The notes: generated by a model not told the origin, from the sequence alone. 60,000 nucleotides of DNA from Membranipora membranacea (GCA_914767715.1 OU612074.1:21378062-21438061); one strand, 5' to 3'; counted from the first letter of the stretch, positions 1-12,574 are shown. Program-made: numbers and translations.

Positions 1-766
1 GGTCTAACGAGCGCACTCAATTGCAACAAACAATAACGCGTTTGAATCACATTTATTATATTTATTTACGCCAAAAATAAGTTTTGCCGAATGCCATTTG
101 CGATATGAATTTCTGGCGGCTTATCCTAGGGTACATATGATCAATTGAGTATATTCCTATTTGAATATGAGATTGCACTATTTCAATAACTAGCATAACT
201 AGACCGGGTACGTTTCTCAAGCTCTCTGACCAAGTCCACAATAATATAAAGAAATACCAGAGTTGACCACTTTTGTACAAGCAGTGGTGGAAATCATGGG
301 TGTCCCCCCAAGCCGCCGGAGCCCTGAGCGGTTTTTTACGATCATTTTCGTGCAAAATTAGCCCATTTCAATGTATAAATGAGAGCATAATCAAAACTCA
401 CCTTGGAATGGCTCATCTTCACACAGTCCACAAGACAAACATAATTCTTGTAATGAGAGTAAAACTTGAGGCGCAGAAAGAAGATGTTCTAAGGGCAACA
501 ACTCGGGATTACAAGAGGAAACAGATTCCTTATCGATATCACACAACAAAAGTCTGATGTTTGTTTTATAAAATTTAATGAGCATTATTATTATTGACAA
601 ATTGAAGGTAAATACAACCACAACATTAGGCCTACTATTAATTCAGCTATTACTAGGTTCTCCAGCATTATTATTATCAGTCATATATTTGTTTCATACG
701 CACATGAAAGAAGTTCTCAGAAAGTCAAGTAGGATTCAACATTAACTTACTCAAAAACAACACTGC
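1..766. other. Intergenic, nothing recognised
   Basis: Short open frames on both strands show no family motif and no splice structure. I see no repeat or RNA gene here. Confidence 0.5.
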
Positions 767-770
767 TAAG

Positions 771-1037
771 CTAAGCATCCATCCAATCTATCACTACATC
801 AGTGTCGACATCCCTGTCGCAGTGGATGTGGATGAGTGCGAGCGCATCCAGCCGGGAGCTAGTCTGAGTTGACCTCAGGTAGATGTTGAGACACCGGAGA
901 CAACTGAAGGAGCGCTCGCACTCACCGGTTGTGACAGGGAGTGTGGCACCGATAAGCAGAAGAGTGTGGATGTTGACAACTGAAAAAAAGAGTAGTAAAC
1001 ATTTTTTTCTGCAATTCTCAGGGGGGGGGGGGCTCAA
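771..1037 (-). pseudogene. hAT-family transposase C-terminal (dimerisation) fragment
   Basis: The minus-strand frame contains LPVTTGECERSFSCLR followed by a YLRST motif and a segment LDALALIHIH ending in D-V-I-D. This is the signature of the hAT C-terminal dimerisation region of ZMYM/TTF-type transposase-like proteins. Only about 60 residues have this character. The N-terminal end of the frame is low-complexity (a run of prolines from a poly-G/C tract), and no catalytic upstream domain is visible. It is a decayed hAT remnant, not an active gene. The family call is from motif recognition only. Confidence 0.65.
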
Positions 1038-1058
1038 GAGCCCCCCTAGTGACGCCTA

Positions 1059-1590
1059 TGGTGGAAATGGACCTATACGGGCCTATACGGTGTATATGAA
1101 GTTCACATCAATGCCTATACACCTTCAATAAGTGTATAGGCACTTATAACCTATCACTGCTGTGCATTTTGTATGCTTGGATAAGTTTGTTTATGTTGTA
1201 TTGTAGGGTTTGTTTACTTTTACTTGACTGTTTGCTTCAGCCCAAAGTCTCAATGCCATAGGCAGCACTAATTACTAGTCTATTGCATCATTGAATTGCA
1301 GACTGCATTTTTTGTTTGGACTATTTTCATTTGATCAAAGCTAGACTGAGTTTCCAATTATTCTACTAGATTTACTTAGATTTAGGCTCAAAAAGTCAAA
1401 AAGATACACCAGAAACACTGTGATTAGGGCACACATACAAAAAAAAATTGCACCCCGCACCCCCCCGTCAACGGGAGGGCGCTGCGCCTCTCCCGGAACC
1501 AAACCGCAAAGGGCGCAGCCCGCTGCGCGGCCGATTGGATTGATCTCAATGTTTGATGTATAGGCACTTATTTTTTTTGCATTTCCACCA
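1059..1590. other. Possible small element with TGGTGGAAATG inverted ends and a GC-rich core
   Basis: TGGTGGAAATG at 1059-1069 is matched by its reverse complement at 1580-1590. Between them are copies of TGTATAGGCACTTAT (near 1133 and 1557) and a sharply GC-rich stretch (about 1448-1532) unlike the AT-rich surroundings. No clear target duplication was found, so the element call is tentative. Confidence 0.25.
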
Positions 1591-1791
1591 ATGTGTATAA
1601 GGGGGACACGACTTCATACAACTAATCATTCTCGTCATTAATATATCTACATCATTGTACAAATTAAGCTTGATTGATCCACTTGTCAATTATAGTTACC
1701 TCTCAATATTGTTTTGATTGCTATGTTTTAGAATCAGGAGGGGATAACTGGTGATGAGATAAGAGAATGTATGAGAAGATTTAACCATAGG

Positions 1792-1990
1792 AATTATATA
1801 CTACATCCACATGAGAGTGTGTAAGAGCGCCCCCTAGTGTTACTACTGATATTATATACTACATCCACATGAGAGTGTGTCAGAGCGCCCCCTAGTGTTA
1901 CTGCTGATATTATATACTACATCCACATGAGAGTGTGTCAGAGCGGCCCCTAGTGTTACTGCTGATGTTATACACTCCATGCTCATGTAA
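1792..1990. repeat. 58-bp satellite, left block (about 3 copies)
   Basis: Tandem copies of a 58-bp unit containing GAGCGCCCCCTAGTGTTACT and ATTATATACTACATCCACATG. The unit and orientation are the same as in the larger block at 3895-4800. The intervening 1.9 kb is LINE-derived, so the two blocks may be one array split by an insertion, or a unit tied to the LINE. Confidence 0.85.
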
Positions 1991-1994
1991 GTGT

Positions 1995-3560
1995 ATCACC
2001 ATTTCCTCCTATATAGGAAAATTATTTGAGAGAGTTTTAAAAGCTAGGATTGTAAATTTATGGAAGAAAAAGCTGTTCTAAAAGACAGTCAGCATGGATT
2101 TAGACCCGGTTTCAGTACAGCCTCTTACATGACTGAATTACTATGTCATGTAGAAGATGGCTTGGAAAGACAGTTTCATACTGCCGGTATATTTATAGAC
2201 TTACAAAAGGCGTTCGATTCTATATGGCTGGATGGACTATTATACAAAATACATTGTTTGGGAATCCATGGTTCTCTATTATAACTTTTAGCAAGTTTTT
2301 TCAAAAAACGTACTCTGAGGATCAAAGTAAATAACACAGTTGGTGACCCTTTTACCTCTAGAATTGGAGTTCCACAAGGAGGAGTTCTTTCTCCTATCCT
2401 ATTTACAATATATATAAATGACATGCTCGACAATATCCCCACCCAGATTTATCTAGAAATTGTCAAGATGCTTGCACCGCTTTCACTAAGTGACTTCACA
2501 TATGGCGTCTCAAAGCAAATTGCTCCAAAACGGGTATTCTTGTTTTCAAAGGTACTTGCGACGTACCGATTTTGAGTAATGAAAAAGTACTGCAGAGGAA
2601 AGAATCAAAAGTCTTTGGAATCCAAATCGACGAAGAACTATCTTTTGACAAACATTTAAGCAATTGCAAAAACTCCCTTCAACAAAAATGGAATCTAATT
2701 AAACCGTTCATTTATAAAGGTCTAAATGCTAGCACCTGCAAATTTATTCTTGAACAATCTATCATGCCGAAAACACATTACTTAGCTTTCATATGGGGCA
2801 AAAAATATCGACCTTCAGTCTATCAAATGGTTAAAGACCTTACCAGAACACCATTTAATCCCGCTGCAGAACATATTTTTGCTTTCAGTGATATTTCACC
2901 ACTTGAGTTGAAATATCTTTCCCAAAAGTTAAATTTACTGAGATCTTTTCAAAAATTTAAGAAGTTAGACATTTTAGAAAAATACAACAAAAGTCTTTAT
3001 GCACAAACATTAAAGTCAGAACTAGATAAATTCATTGGCACACGTAATACCGATCCGAAGCAATTGAATACTCATGATTTTACTCAGGCCAAAATCAGAA
3101 AATTTGTCAGTAAGAAATGGAAATCCAGATTAACAAATTACTGTCGAGCCAATCCTTGCTCTGGGCTGCTTGCCGACAAAAACATTTATGAGAATATATT
3201 ACAGAAATGCCAACAATTCCATCGGATATTAATCCTCGGGTTCTTGGTGGGATTTGTGCCTTACTTACAGGTCACTGCAATCTTCAGCTACATTTATATT
3301 AACTTAAATTAACCTTTTCCCCATGCTGTATATGTTTGACAGAGGATGAATCCCCTGAGCATTTCCTTTATAGATGTCCTATGTACAAAGACATTAGAGC
3401 ATTATATACACCCACACTTGGAAATTGGAAGTCAGTAGCTGACTACATTTATTTCACAGACAGAATACTTTGAATTTCTCGTGGCCGCCTTTCGTACTTG
3501 TAAACTATGCTTTTATCTGAACCCCCTTGTTTTACCATGGGTAAGGTCAGGGGGTTGCCT
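1995..3560 (+). pseudogene. LINE reverse transcriptase relic (Jockey/CR1/I-like)
   Basis: The frame from about 2010 encodes KDSQHGFRPGFST, then FIDLQKAFDSIW (RT block A) and, after a stop near 2283, GVPQGGVLSPILF and YINDM (RT block B). The catalytic [FY]xDD block expected next is missing: sequence jumps to unrelated codons around 2450-2570. A 246-codon open frame then follows (2572-3312), resembling the thumb/connection part (ESKVFGIQIDEELSFDKHL), and beyond a stop a C-x2-C...H-x4-C-like motif (about 3320-3390). Internal deletion and stops mark it as dead. The exact clade is uncertain. Confidence 0.75.
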
Positions 3561-3894
3561 CTCATTTCAGGAGATTGTCATTAATTCAAGATAGGGCGAG
3601 TTATTTGACAAGCTGTCATCTCATCTAGGCTGGGATAGGCTGTCATTCTGTCTTCAATTATATTCATATCACCAAAATTGCCAAAATGGAAGCTATCAGC
3701 TCTCGGCTCCACTCTATCAAACCGGACAGTCTTTAACCTAACCTTTAACCTTAATCTCAATTAATATGATTCTAATTTTCTACAGACACTGGTTGTTATG
3801 GTGTAAAACCAAAAGTTTATATTTCAAAACATGTATTATTAACCATTTTATTGTCAAACTACCTTGCCTGCAAAAAGAGGCATATTTAACCAAA

Positions 3895-4800
3895 ATATAT
3901 ATAAGCGTGTCAGAGCGCCCCCTAGTGTTACTACAGATATTATATACTACATCCACATGTAAGTGTGTCAGAGCGCCCCCTAGTGTTACTACTGGTATTA
4001 TATACTACATCCACTTGTAAGTGTGTCAGAGCGCCCCCTAGTGTTACTACTGATATTATATACTACATCCACATGTAAGTGTGTCAGAGCGCCCCCTAGT
4101 GTTACTACTGATATTATATACTGCATCCACATGTAAGTGTGTCAGAGCGCCCCCTAGTGTTACTACTGGTATTATATACTACATCCACTTGTAAGTGTGT
4201 CAGAGCGCCCCCTAGTGTTACTACTGATATTATATACTACATCCACATGTAAGTGTGTCAGAGCGCCCCCTAGTGTTACTACTGATATTATATACTTCAT
4301 CCACATGTAAGTGTGTCAGAGCGCTCCCTAGTGTTACTACTGATATTATATACTACATCCACATGTAAGTGTGTCAGAGCGCCCCCTAGTGTTACTACTG
4401 ATATTATATACTTCATCCACATGTAAGTGTGTCAGAGCGGCCCCCTAGTGTTACTACTGATATTATATACTACATCCACATGTAAGTGTGTCAGAGCGCC
4501 CCCTAGTGTTACTACTGATATTATATACTTCATCCACATGTAAGTGTGTCAGAGCGGCCCCCTAGTGTTACTACTGATATTATATACTTCATCCACATGT
4601 AAGTGTGTCAGAGCGCCCCCTAGTGTTACTACTGATATTATATACTACATCCACATGTAAGTGTGTCAGAGCGCCCCCTAGTGTTACTACTGATATTATA
4701 TACTTCATCCACATGTAAATGTGTCAGAGGGGCCCCCTAGTGTTACTACTGGTATTATATACTACATCAACATGTAAGTATGTCATATCTCTCCCTAGTG
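3895..4800. repeat. 58-bp satellite, main block (about 15 copies)
   Basis: Period 58 bp, measured from successive GTCAGAGCG positions (3967, 4025 and onward). Each unit reads roughly GTGTCAGAGCGCCCCCTAGT followed by GTTACTACTGATATTATATA and a CATCCACATGTAA segment. Copies differ by point changes (TACTACATC/TACTTCATC, ACTGATATT/ACTGGTATT) that recur in alternation, suggesting multi-unit duplication. The last copy decays near 4780. It has no spacers and no coding potential. Confidence 0.92.
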
Positions 4801-4829
4801 TTAATCCTTAATTATAATGTACTAAGCGG

Positions 4830-6430
4830 GATGTTTACAAAATACTGCAGGGCATCAATATGAACAAAGCAACTCACTCGGATGATTACCCTAGCTGGGT
4901 GACCAAAAACAATGCAGACATGCTCTCAACACCAATAGCACATATAATACAATCAATACTCAACTCAGGCAAAGTTCCCTCCATCTGGAAAAAAAGCTGA
5001 GATCAAGCTGTTACCAAAAACATCGGATTCTAGAACTTACAAGGACTATCAACCAATTTCGCTCTTATACCATCTTAGCAAAATCACAGAGTTGTTCATC
5101 AAGAAAGAACTAGCCAAATTCACACCTTGTGACATGCATCAATATACATACACAAATGGAGTGGAAACAACTGATGCTCTAGTACAACTGACGACAACTG
5201 CTTCTCAAGCTCTTGACAAGAAATCCACAAATGGGGTCCAATACCTTCTCATTGACTTTAGCAAGGCATTTGTCCTAATGAAACCAGACACGCTGACCAA
5301 CAAACTCCTAGCCATGGCTGTACCATCGCCTCTAGTACGTCTTATAGCAGACTTTCTCTCAAAACGACAACAATGCGTGAAGTTTCAGGACTCTTAGTCT
5401 AGTATCAAATCATCAATCACTGGCGTCCCACAGGGCACAATCCTAGGACCAGTATTGTGGAATGTCTACGTTGCAGACGTGTGCCATGACATCCCATTTA
5501 TCAAATACGCATATGACACCACAATCTACAATGTAGTGCCAAAATCAAAAATGACAACAGTTGACAAATGCGGACGAAACAGAGACGTAACCATTGCTGA
5601 CAATAACATGCAAACAGCTGCTGAAAAGGCAGTACAGTGGTGTGGCAACTCCAACCAAAATATCAATGCAGCCTAAACACAGTATATGATGTTGACACTT
5701 CAACTCAACACCACCATATCACCGCCTATTACCATCAAGGGTGAGCATATTTCCCAAACCAAATCAGCAAAATTACTGGGTGTGACGATCGACGACCACC
5801 TCACTTTTACGTCTCATACCAGATCTGTGATAAATAAGGCTAGATCAGCTGTACACGGGCTGCTTACGCTCAAGCGCCACAGCGTACATACCCAATCGCT
5901 AGTCAAGTTCTATCAGGCTAGGATAATGGCTATTCTCACATATGCTGCGCCTGTGTGGTACTGTTACCTACCGCAGTATGGGAAAGACCTCATTGAAAGG
6001 CATGAAAGTTTGTGTTTGAGACTTATTTTCCCCGAGTTAGCTTCCTACACCAACCGTCTCGGCAAATCTAAGATCCGAAGAATAAATGACGTGTTGAGCA
6101 AATTATGTGGTAGCTATGTTTCTAAAGTACTGTCTAACGAGAACCACAGGCTACACCACCACATCCCAGAAAAGCAATCCATCAACAGGCATAGTGCCAT
6201 GTTATCAGACAAGCCCATTGTAAACAGTAGAACGGCTCTCCTAAGCAAATCACTATTTTATAGCTACATGTACACGTGATGAATTTTAGTTTTGTTTTTG
6301 GAAAACCTGACCAGACTTTTTTAAACCTTTTTCTTGCAATCACCACTATTAGTAAACTTTTAATTTCAATGTACGCATGTTCCCATTGGCCTTAAGCACT
6401 GAACAGCTAATAAAGTGTATAAAAAAAAAG
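4830..6430 (+). pseudogene. CR1/Jockey-like LINE ORF2 relic with 3' A-rich tail
   Basis: Successive plus-strand frames read as a non-LTR RT: ILNSGKVPSIWKK, then LLIDFSKAF (block A, about 5250), GVPQGTILGPVLWN after a stop at 5397, and KYAYDTT at about 5503 in place of the YADD catalytic motif. The thumb and C-terminal part (KLLGVTIDDHLTFTSHT, ILTYAAPVWY) is open at 5686-6279. It ends with AATAAAG and an A-run at 6410-6430, as expected for a LINE 3' end. Stops, frame changes and the missing catalytic aspartates make it inactive. Confidence 0.85.
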
Positions 6431-6434
6431 AAGC

Positions 6435-7680
6435 TTAGTCAAAGCGCTTCTCTCAACACACCCCTGGGGCTGGGGCGGCTCACCCCTTTATCTTAGCTTC
6501 TGACAGTAGCAAAGAAAAAACGTCTAATGGTGAGATAAATAACGATCTATACTCTGTAAATAGTCTGTTTCATTCTGCTATGGATGAGCCGAGGTTAAAT
6601 CTAAATTGACTGGTTATTTCGCAAATCTTTTCAGACAAGCATGTCACCAAACATGGCCACAAAGAGACCTACTTTAAATCAGTATAACTGTGAAATACTC
6701 AGTCTCAATCACATCACAGAGAATCAGATCTTACTGCTCGAACACAGAACACATGAATGATTACCGAATTCTTTCTCTATTCTAGAGAAACAGGTTATCA
6801 CGGGACGCTGTACCATTGCTGTGTTTATGGCACAGGGAAGGAATACTTCTTCATCCTCAGAGATGCTGTCTATACAGATTAATTGTGATGATGATATGGC
6901 TGCATACAACAGAACATCATTATTATTATTTATTCTTAGAAAAGATAACTCCAAATTTGGGATACTTATTATACTAACTGTTGCCTACATTTTACTCGCC
7001 CAGCTGGTCTTATTCGTCAAAGCAAACACAATTTGTTAACTGAATTTTATGTTTGCTCTTAACTTCTGAGATATGTATCAGTTAATGGTCACACCTAACT
7101 GCGCTGATAGAATCTGAGTGAGAAAGTCAGAGCTCAGATCAGTCAGATTTAGATGCCTTTGAGCAAACGAATGCCATTGGACCACATCACCCTCATCTCA
7201 AAAACTATCAATATGAAATCATTATACCTGCACATTAATAAATTGGTATTTTTGGATAAATATGTATTTTTGAATTTGAATTGAAGGATTATCCCTCCAT
7301 TATTATGATGCATAAACTATGAATTTGATTGAAAAAGAAATATTCTGTCTTTTTCTGAATGATCACATTTTTCTGAAGTTGTATATGAGTGGCCTGTAGG
7401 TCTTTTGTAATAATTTAGGGTGGTTGTGGAAGGGTATATATGGTTCCTGCAGGAATCCTTCATTGTGCTGCTCATATAAAAGACTTTTCTGGCTCATCAT
7501 GAGAACTTGAATGTTTATTATTTTGGTTTCCATATCTTCAATGTGGATAGTTAAGGCTGCCTTATTTGTATTCAATATTCTGATGTAGCGAAATGAAGAG
7601 CAGTGATTTGTATCTGAACTTCATCCTCCGAAAGGTAAGGCTAATAATTGAAAAACAATTGAAACATGAGAGACTTGACT
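6435..7680. other. Intergenic, nothing recognised
   Basis: AT-rich sequence. Short frames on both strands overlap each other and carry no family motif. Confidence 0.45.
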
Positions 7681-7684
7681 ATGT

Positions 7685-8010
7685 GTGGTAAATTTACAAA
7701 GTGCGATACACAAGGTTGGAGACATCTTAATGGAAAGGAACCTGGACTTAGTGATTATGACCGAATTTCGGATGAAACCATCAGATGCAGACTACCATGT
7801 CCAGATAGGCAACCTAGATAGTGATTGTCACAGTATAATGAATCTCCCGCGGAAGGGTAAAAAAGGTGGCGGACTAGCTGTCATACATAAAACCAGAATG
7901 TCATAAGGGAAAGAAATCTTGATTTTCACCTTGAATTATTTGAGTATACTATTGTGAATATACAAAGTTTATTTAGCATCCTGGAAATCTATAAACCTCC
8001 TACACTGAAT
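7685..8010 (+). pseudogene. LINE endonuclease (AP-type) fragment
   Basis: The plus-strand frame encodes an NLQSAIHKVGDI segment, DLVIMTEFRMKPSD and GGGLAVIHK, followed after a stop by LFEYTIVNIQ and LEIYKPP. This spacing matches the start of the exonuclease-endonuclease-phosphatase domain of non-LTR retrotransposons (N..SA.NK, DL..ITE, GGGLA). Only the first third of the domain is present and it has stops. It may belong to the same LINE family as nearby RT pieces, but no continuity is visible. Confidence 0.65.
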
Positions 8011-8274
8011 ACTGGGACAGATTTTCTTGGGGAAATTGTTCGGTGGCCTGCCTACTCAAAGGTGTGGTGGGTCACTTGCACGCAAGGTCTAAATTGTAAG
8101 TCGGTAACTATCGAGTACATTCAGCTATCAGATCTCTACCTGGTCTATTTTGATATTGGTATTCTTACTAGGAAAACTCTCATATATGATCATGAATGCA
8201 TGAGAAAAAAACTTCAAAACTTCGCACCTCAATCATCTGGCCACTAGACAGTCCTCCATGGTGTGGCTGTAATT

Positions 8275-8350
8275 TTCGGGTGCGTTCTATGTTCCGCTTC
8301 GCCGATGTTCCGCTGGTCTATGGTCCGCTTGAAATGGGTCTATAGTCCGC
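8275..8350 (+). repeat. Dispersed repeat with GGTCTATGTTCCGC motif, copy 1
   Basis: Begins with AATTTTCGGGTGC and contains three variants of TCTATGTTCCGC/GGTCTATGGTCCGC. An inverted copy lies at 17350-17440. The unit looks like a short internally repeated element of unknown class. Confidence 0.6.
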
Positions 8351-8687
8351 TGTTTTTTAGCCCACTGTATCGATCCTTATTCATCCATACAAACTGCTCC
8401 ATGTTAGTTTAGCCCATTATCAAGGACTAAATTAATCAATAGGACCAGACCTTCTTGCCCATTATAGACCACTAAACCAAGGAGTGACTGAACTCCACAG
8501 CTGAATCTATAGATTGTGAAGATATTCCCCACTGAGTCACCAGTCCATGTACTGACTTTAACTCTTACATTATCTAATGATGGACTATTTAAGTGCATTG
8601 GAACAATGAGTAAGTGATTTGAATCAATTTAAACCTGTTTGAATGTACACTTATTGCATAGGACATCATTGCTGATGACATGCAAAC

Positions 8688-8820
8688 CACAGGCCTTCTG
8701 TAGTTGGTGCAAGTCCAGTGGTCGAGTGCCCCAGTAGCCGAGGCCTTTTCTTGAGAGAAAAGGCCTCGAACACCGGGGCACTCTACCACTGGACTTGCAC
8801 CAACTATAGAAGGCCTGTGA
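8688..8820. mobile_element. 133-bp hAT-type MITE with 8-bp target duplication
   Basis: The sequence is almost a perfect hairpin: CACAGGCCTTCTGTAGTTGG at the left is matched by the reverse complement ending CCTTCTATAG...AAGGCCTGTG at the right, with arms of about 65 bp. It is flanked by the direct repeat ATGCAAAC at 8680-8687 and 8821-8828. An 8-bp duplication and CA-starting termini are typical of hAT elements. The stem nearly spans the element, so it is a non-autonomous foldback MITE. Confidence 0.88.
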
Positions 8821-9109
8821 TGCAAACCCTAATTTATGGAACTATATGACTGTCCTGCTTTCATAGCTTCTGTATTTTCTGGAAACCATTTTGGCGCTTG
8901 CTTAATTTGTTGTTTTTGCATTGTCATTGCGGCCAGTCAGATTCCAAAATTCCTCGATTAAAGCAACAAATTAAGCACATGTTAATGACCCGGAAATGTT
9001 AAACCGATTTTGAGCAGAAGTTTCTAAAGTCACAGCTGGAGAGCTGGCGCTTGAGACGAAGAAGACGCAGGTAAATACGCAGGTAAATAAGCAAGCACCA
9101 ACATGGTTT

Positions 9110-10140
9110 CAGAAGCTATGAGAGCCAGCTGACAGAACAGATTTGCGACATTTCACAACAGTTTGACAAAGGAGAGGAAGCGGATGCCGGTTTCCTAGAC
9201 TTCAGTAAAGCTTTCGACCAAGTTGACCACAATAACTTCTTCAGAAACTCGCTTATATCGGAGTTACCCCTCAAGCTACTTTCTAGGTACAGAGTCTACT
9301 AGAAGGTCAATCCCAAGTATTTACAGTTGATGGCCATAGTTATAGCCCACGCCAAGGTCATCCCAGGGTTCAGTAATTGGCCCAATCCTGTTCCTGGTCT
9401 ACATAAACGACCTAGCTGACTCAGTCATATCCAAAACCCGCATGTTCGCAGACGATACGTTATCTGTTCGACCGGTGAAAACTTTTTCCAGCTCCAAAAA
9501 AATCTAGATGCCCTCCAAGTATGGGAGAGAAGTTGGAAGATGGAGTTCAATCCTCTCAAATGCGAACATGTTAAATTTACCCAAAAAAAGAACTAAAGGA
9601 GCCAAAAACAACCACATACATAATGAAACAGACATCCCTAAGACAAAGGGTGTAAAATACCTAGGATTAAGGCTGGAGAGCTCTCTTAGATGGAACGAAA
9701 ACTTCAACTATATTACCAACAAAGCAGCCAGCATAAGGTGAGGGTTCATAAGAAGAGCACACAATACCATACTTTCTAAAACATCTCAGAGCAAAAGCTT
9801 ACCCCATACTCGTCAGGCCCATTCTAGAATACACATCATCAGTATGGGATGGTAGCCTGATGCAAGCTCAAGCAACAAAGCTCGAAGCTGTGTAACGCAA
9901 GGCCGTGCGCATGTGTTTACAATGTTCCGCGGTCAGACCACACAACTAGCACCTCGCAGCTGATTGAACAACTAGAATGGAAAAACCTAAGTACCAGAAT
10001 GGCGAAGAATTGTACTCTTCCGAGCCATCCACTTTGGTAAAGTAGAGACTGACATGGGAGATTACATCAACTTCACCCACATCCTGGCAGTTCTAGAAGG
10101 CACAACCCACAGTACCTAATACCTCACTGCAGCACAGACC
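9110..10140 (+). pseudogene. CR1/L2-like LINE reverse transcriptase relic
   Basis: GFLDFSKAFDQVDH (block A, about 9190-9232), GPILFLVYINDLADS (about 9385) and FADDT, the catalytic block, at about 9444-9458 are readable across several frames. The thumb region (KGVKYLGLRLESSLRW, 9645-9692) follows and the 3' part decays after about 9900. Stops and frame changes occur between all motifs, so it is a dead copy. Confidence 0.8.
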
Positions 10141-11050
10141 TCCACAAAAAGAGATTTTTTGTCTCCCACGCTAAATTGTTAAATGATCTTTTTTATCACT
10201 CTTTGATACTTGTAGATCCTCCTGTGGCAGGTTAAGGTTATAGTAAATGGTGAAATTCTGGTTATACGATCTATGACACGGGCTGATTACCGATAGACGA
10301 GCCTGAAAAAATACTGGAAACTTCAGATGAAAAAACGATTACTCTACAAGTATCAAGTAAGTATGGTATGGGTATTTGTCATAAGCGGATGGCTCTTTTA
10401 TGGAGATATGTTGCTGATGGCCATTTACCGGACACATTTGGCTCATCTGGAAGAATGGTTACAGCAAATATTACTGCTCAAACAAAACCCACCCGGATGG
10501 AGTTAAGTTAGCAAACATTACTATTCCAAGCCTGTCTGGATGGGTTTGTTGCAGTTATAATGCGAAAAATGTGGCCGGTCCACCACAAATCTTTACGTTA
10601 AAGGTCCATCCACTCATGACAAATATCCATTTCACATTATATCAATTTCAAAGCTCGGCAGTCACAAACCAATCCTGTTGCAAATTTTGCAACCAGATGG
10701 CTTCATGGCAGATGTCAATTGTAAAACAGACCCATCCGGATGGCTATTTGGCAACCGTTGGACACCAAATAGGCGTCCTGAGGGGTTTCTTTCACAGCAA
10801 ACTCCACCGTAACAAAACCCATCTTTGTCTAAAGTGCATTTGCATCTGTTACAAGCCAATCCTGTCCCATGAATTTTATGTCCGGTAGCGTTAAAAGCAA
10901 CCGGAAGCCTATTTGTCCGTTGGGCAACCGACGGCTGCCAAATAGTAGGTTCTCATCGCAGAATAGCTATCAGAGTCCGAGAGGACAAATTTAGCATATT
11001 GTTTATACCTGGTTCTGGAAGTAGTTCATTGTGTTATGCGATTTTATCTC
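10141..11050. other. Noncoding, degenerate repeats of ACCCATCCGGATGG-like segments
   Basis: No gene seen. Several loosely repeated segments (CCATCCGGATGG, CCACCCGGATGG, AACCAATCCTGT at about 10495, 10666, 10731 and 10854) suggest an old degenerate repeat, but no boundaries can be set. Confidence 0.3.
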
Positions 11051-11059
11051 TGTTCGAAA

Positions 11060-11640
11060 TCCACTATTTTTGATGGCTATTGCACATTTGCCTCTAAGCG
11101 ATCAACTTGCACTTCCAGTATGCCCTTTCATGTCTCCGGCCAAGATAAGCTCCTCTGCAGCACTGCAACAAACTGTCCAAAATCTGTCTTTGGCCTCCTC
11201 GTCACAGTCTTGCTGTTCGCATAGGCAGAAACGATGTTATAGGTCTGCCTTTTGGTCACCAAGTTCAAATTGATAATCCCCTCAGATTTCCTGGTTAAAT
11301 GACTCATCCCACACCATTCCTTGGTCTTATCCCGCCACTGTTGTACAGCTTGATGCCATCGTCAATGTATCTTGCCTTTCCTCCAGGCCTTTCTCCTCCC
11401 ATCTGGTCTCCTGTAGGCATATGTTACGCCTCACCATCGTATCAGCTATCTCTCTACTCTTATTTGTGAGTGTAGCAATTTTTAGGGCCGCTAGCTTGAT
11501 AATCGTCTACCTCGCTCGCCTACTTTCCACAAGGTCCCCAACAAGGGAGATGCCTTGGCATAGTCTGGTTCTCTCTGGTTTTATGACAGTCTGTGGCATA
11601 GTTTTTCCGGCCGGATGCTCTGCCTGTTGCTGAACCCGTC
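11060..11640 (-). pseudogene. RTE-type LINE endonuclease fragment
   Basis: Minus-strand translation gives KSREIADTMVRRNICLQETR, then WEEKGLEER, and, past stops, QDCDEEAKDRFW and LILAGDMKGHTG. This order (SREIA.M..RR....QETRW ... Y..CDEE.KD.FW ... GD.NGH.G) is characteristic of the endonuclease domain of RTE-like retrotransposons, often annotated as craniofacial development protein 2-like. At least three in-frame stops make it a relic. Confidence 0.75.
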
Positions 11641-12574
11641 TCTATCCAGGATTGGGACTGGCTGAGTCTGGCACAGGATTGTACATTCCTCAAGCAAATT
11701 TTTCATAATATCATAATATCTACAAAACAACCACCTCTATTGCAGAAATAACTGTTGGTCTTGTTCTTGACTTTTTTGCTAGTTTTCATATTTTATCCTG
11801 CCCCCTACCTGTTCCAGCTAAGAATTGGTCACTTGCCATAGCACACCAGGACATGTAGGTATATACATAAAGTACATAATTATTTTGCTTTATTTTTATC
11901 AGATCCTATGCGGAGAAAATTAGTTGTGCATTTGGCTGCGACTTGAGATGATTTCCACCAATTTACATCAGGTTTGTTAAGTTATCATGAACGTGAAAAA
12001 TACCACTTGCCTTTGCCCCATAAGTGAGCCCAGAAGGTACAATATGAGGATTGAAAAAAAACAAAGCTGAAAGACATAATGCATATGGTAATTCGCAGTT
12101 GGGCAGTAAAAATATTGACATTGAATGTACATCATATCAACTACCCTTGCGGATAAACTATTATGGTTCCAAGTTTCAATCAAGGTAATTTGGTACCGAA
12201 AAACATAATATGTCCTGATTGGGAGGTCTCCATCAACCCATCACCCTATCCCTAATGACAGGATACCAGTGCTAAGATGAGAAAGTGTCCATCTGTTCAT
12301 CTTCACACTATTTCAGAGTGACCTACAATGCTGGTTGGTAAATAGAAGTGATATGTACGGGGATGTGACCTACCATCATGCCTACCGCGTATTGAGATAT
12401 GGGTATGTACAAAGGTGTTACTTTCATTTTCATTCCATAAGTACTGTAACCAAAAAATAGCTTCTCTCTGTGGAAGTGTTTATATTTCTATTTATAGCAA
12501 TCAGCAAATTTTTTTCCCCAGAAATAAAGTATTTTTACAATCACAATACCTAAATTTGTTGTCAGTTGTTATAA

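Noticed and set aside
3895-4800. CRISPR-like array
   Set aside because: 58-bp head-to-tail copies without spacers, in animal DNA; a satellite explains it.
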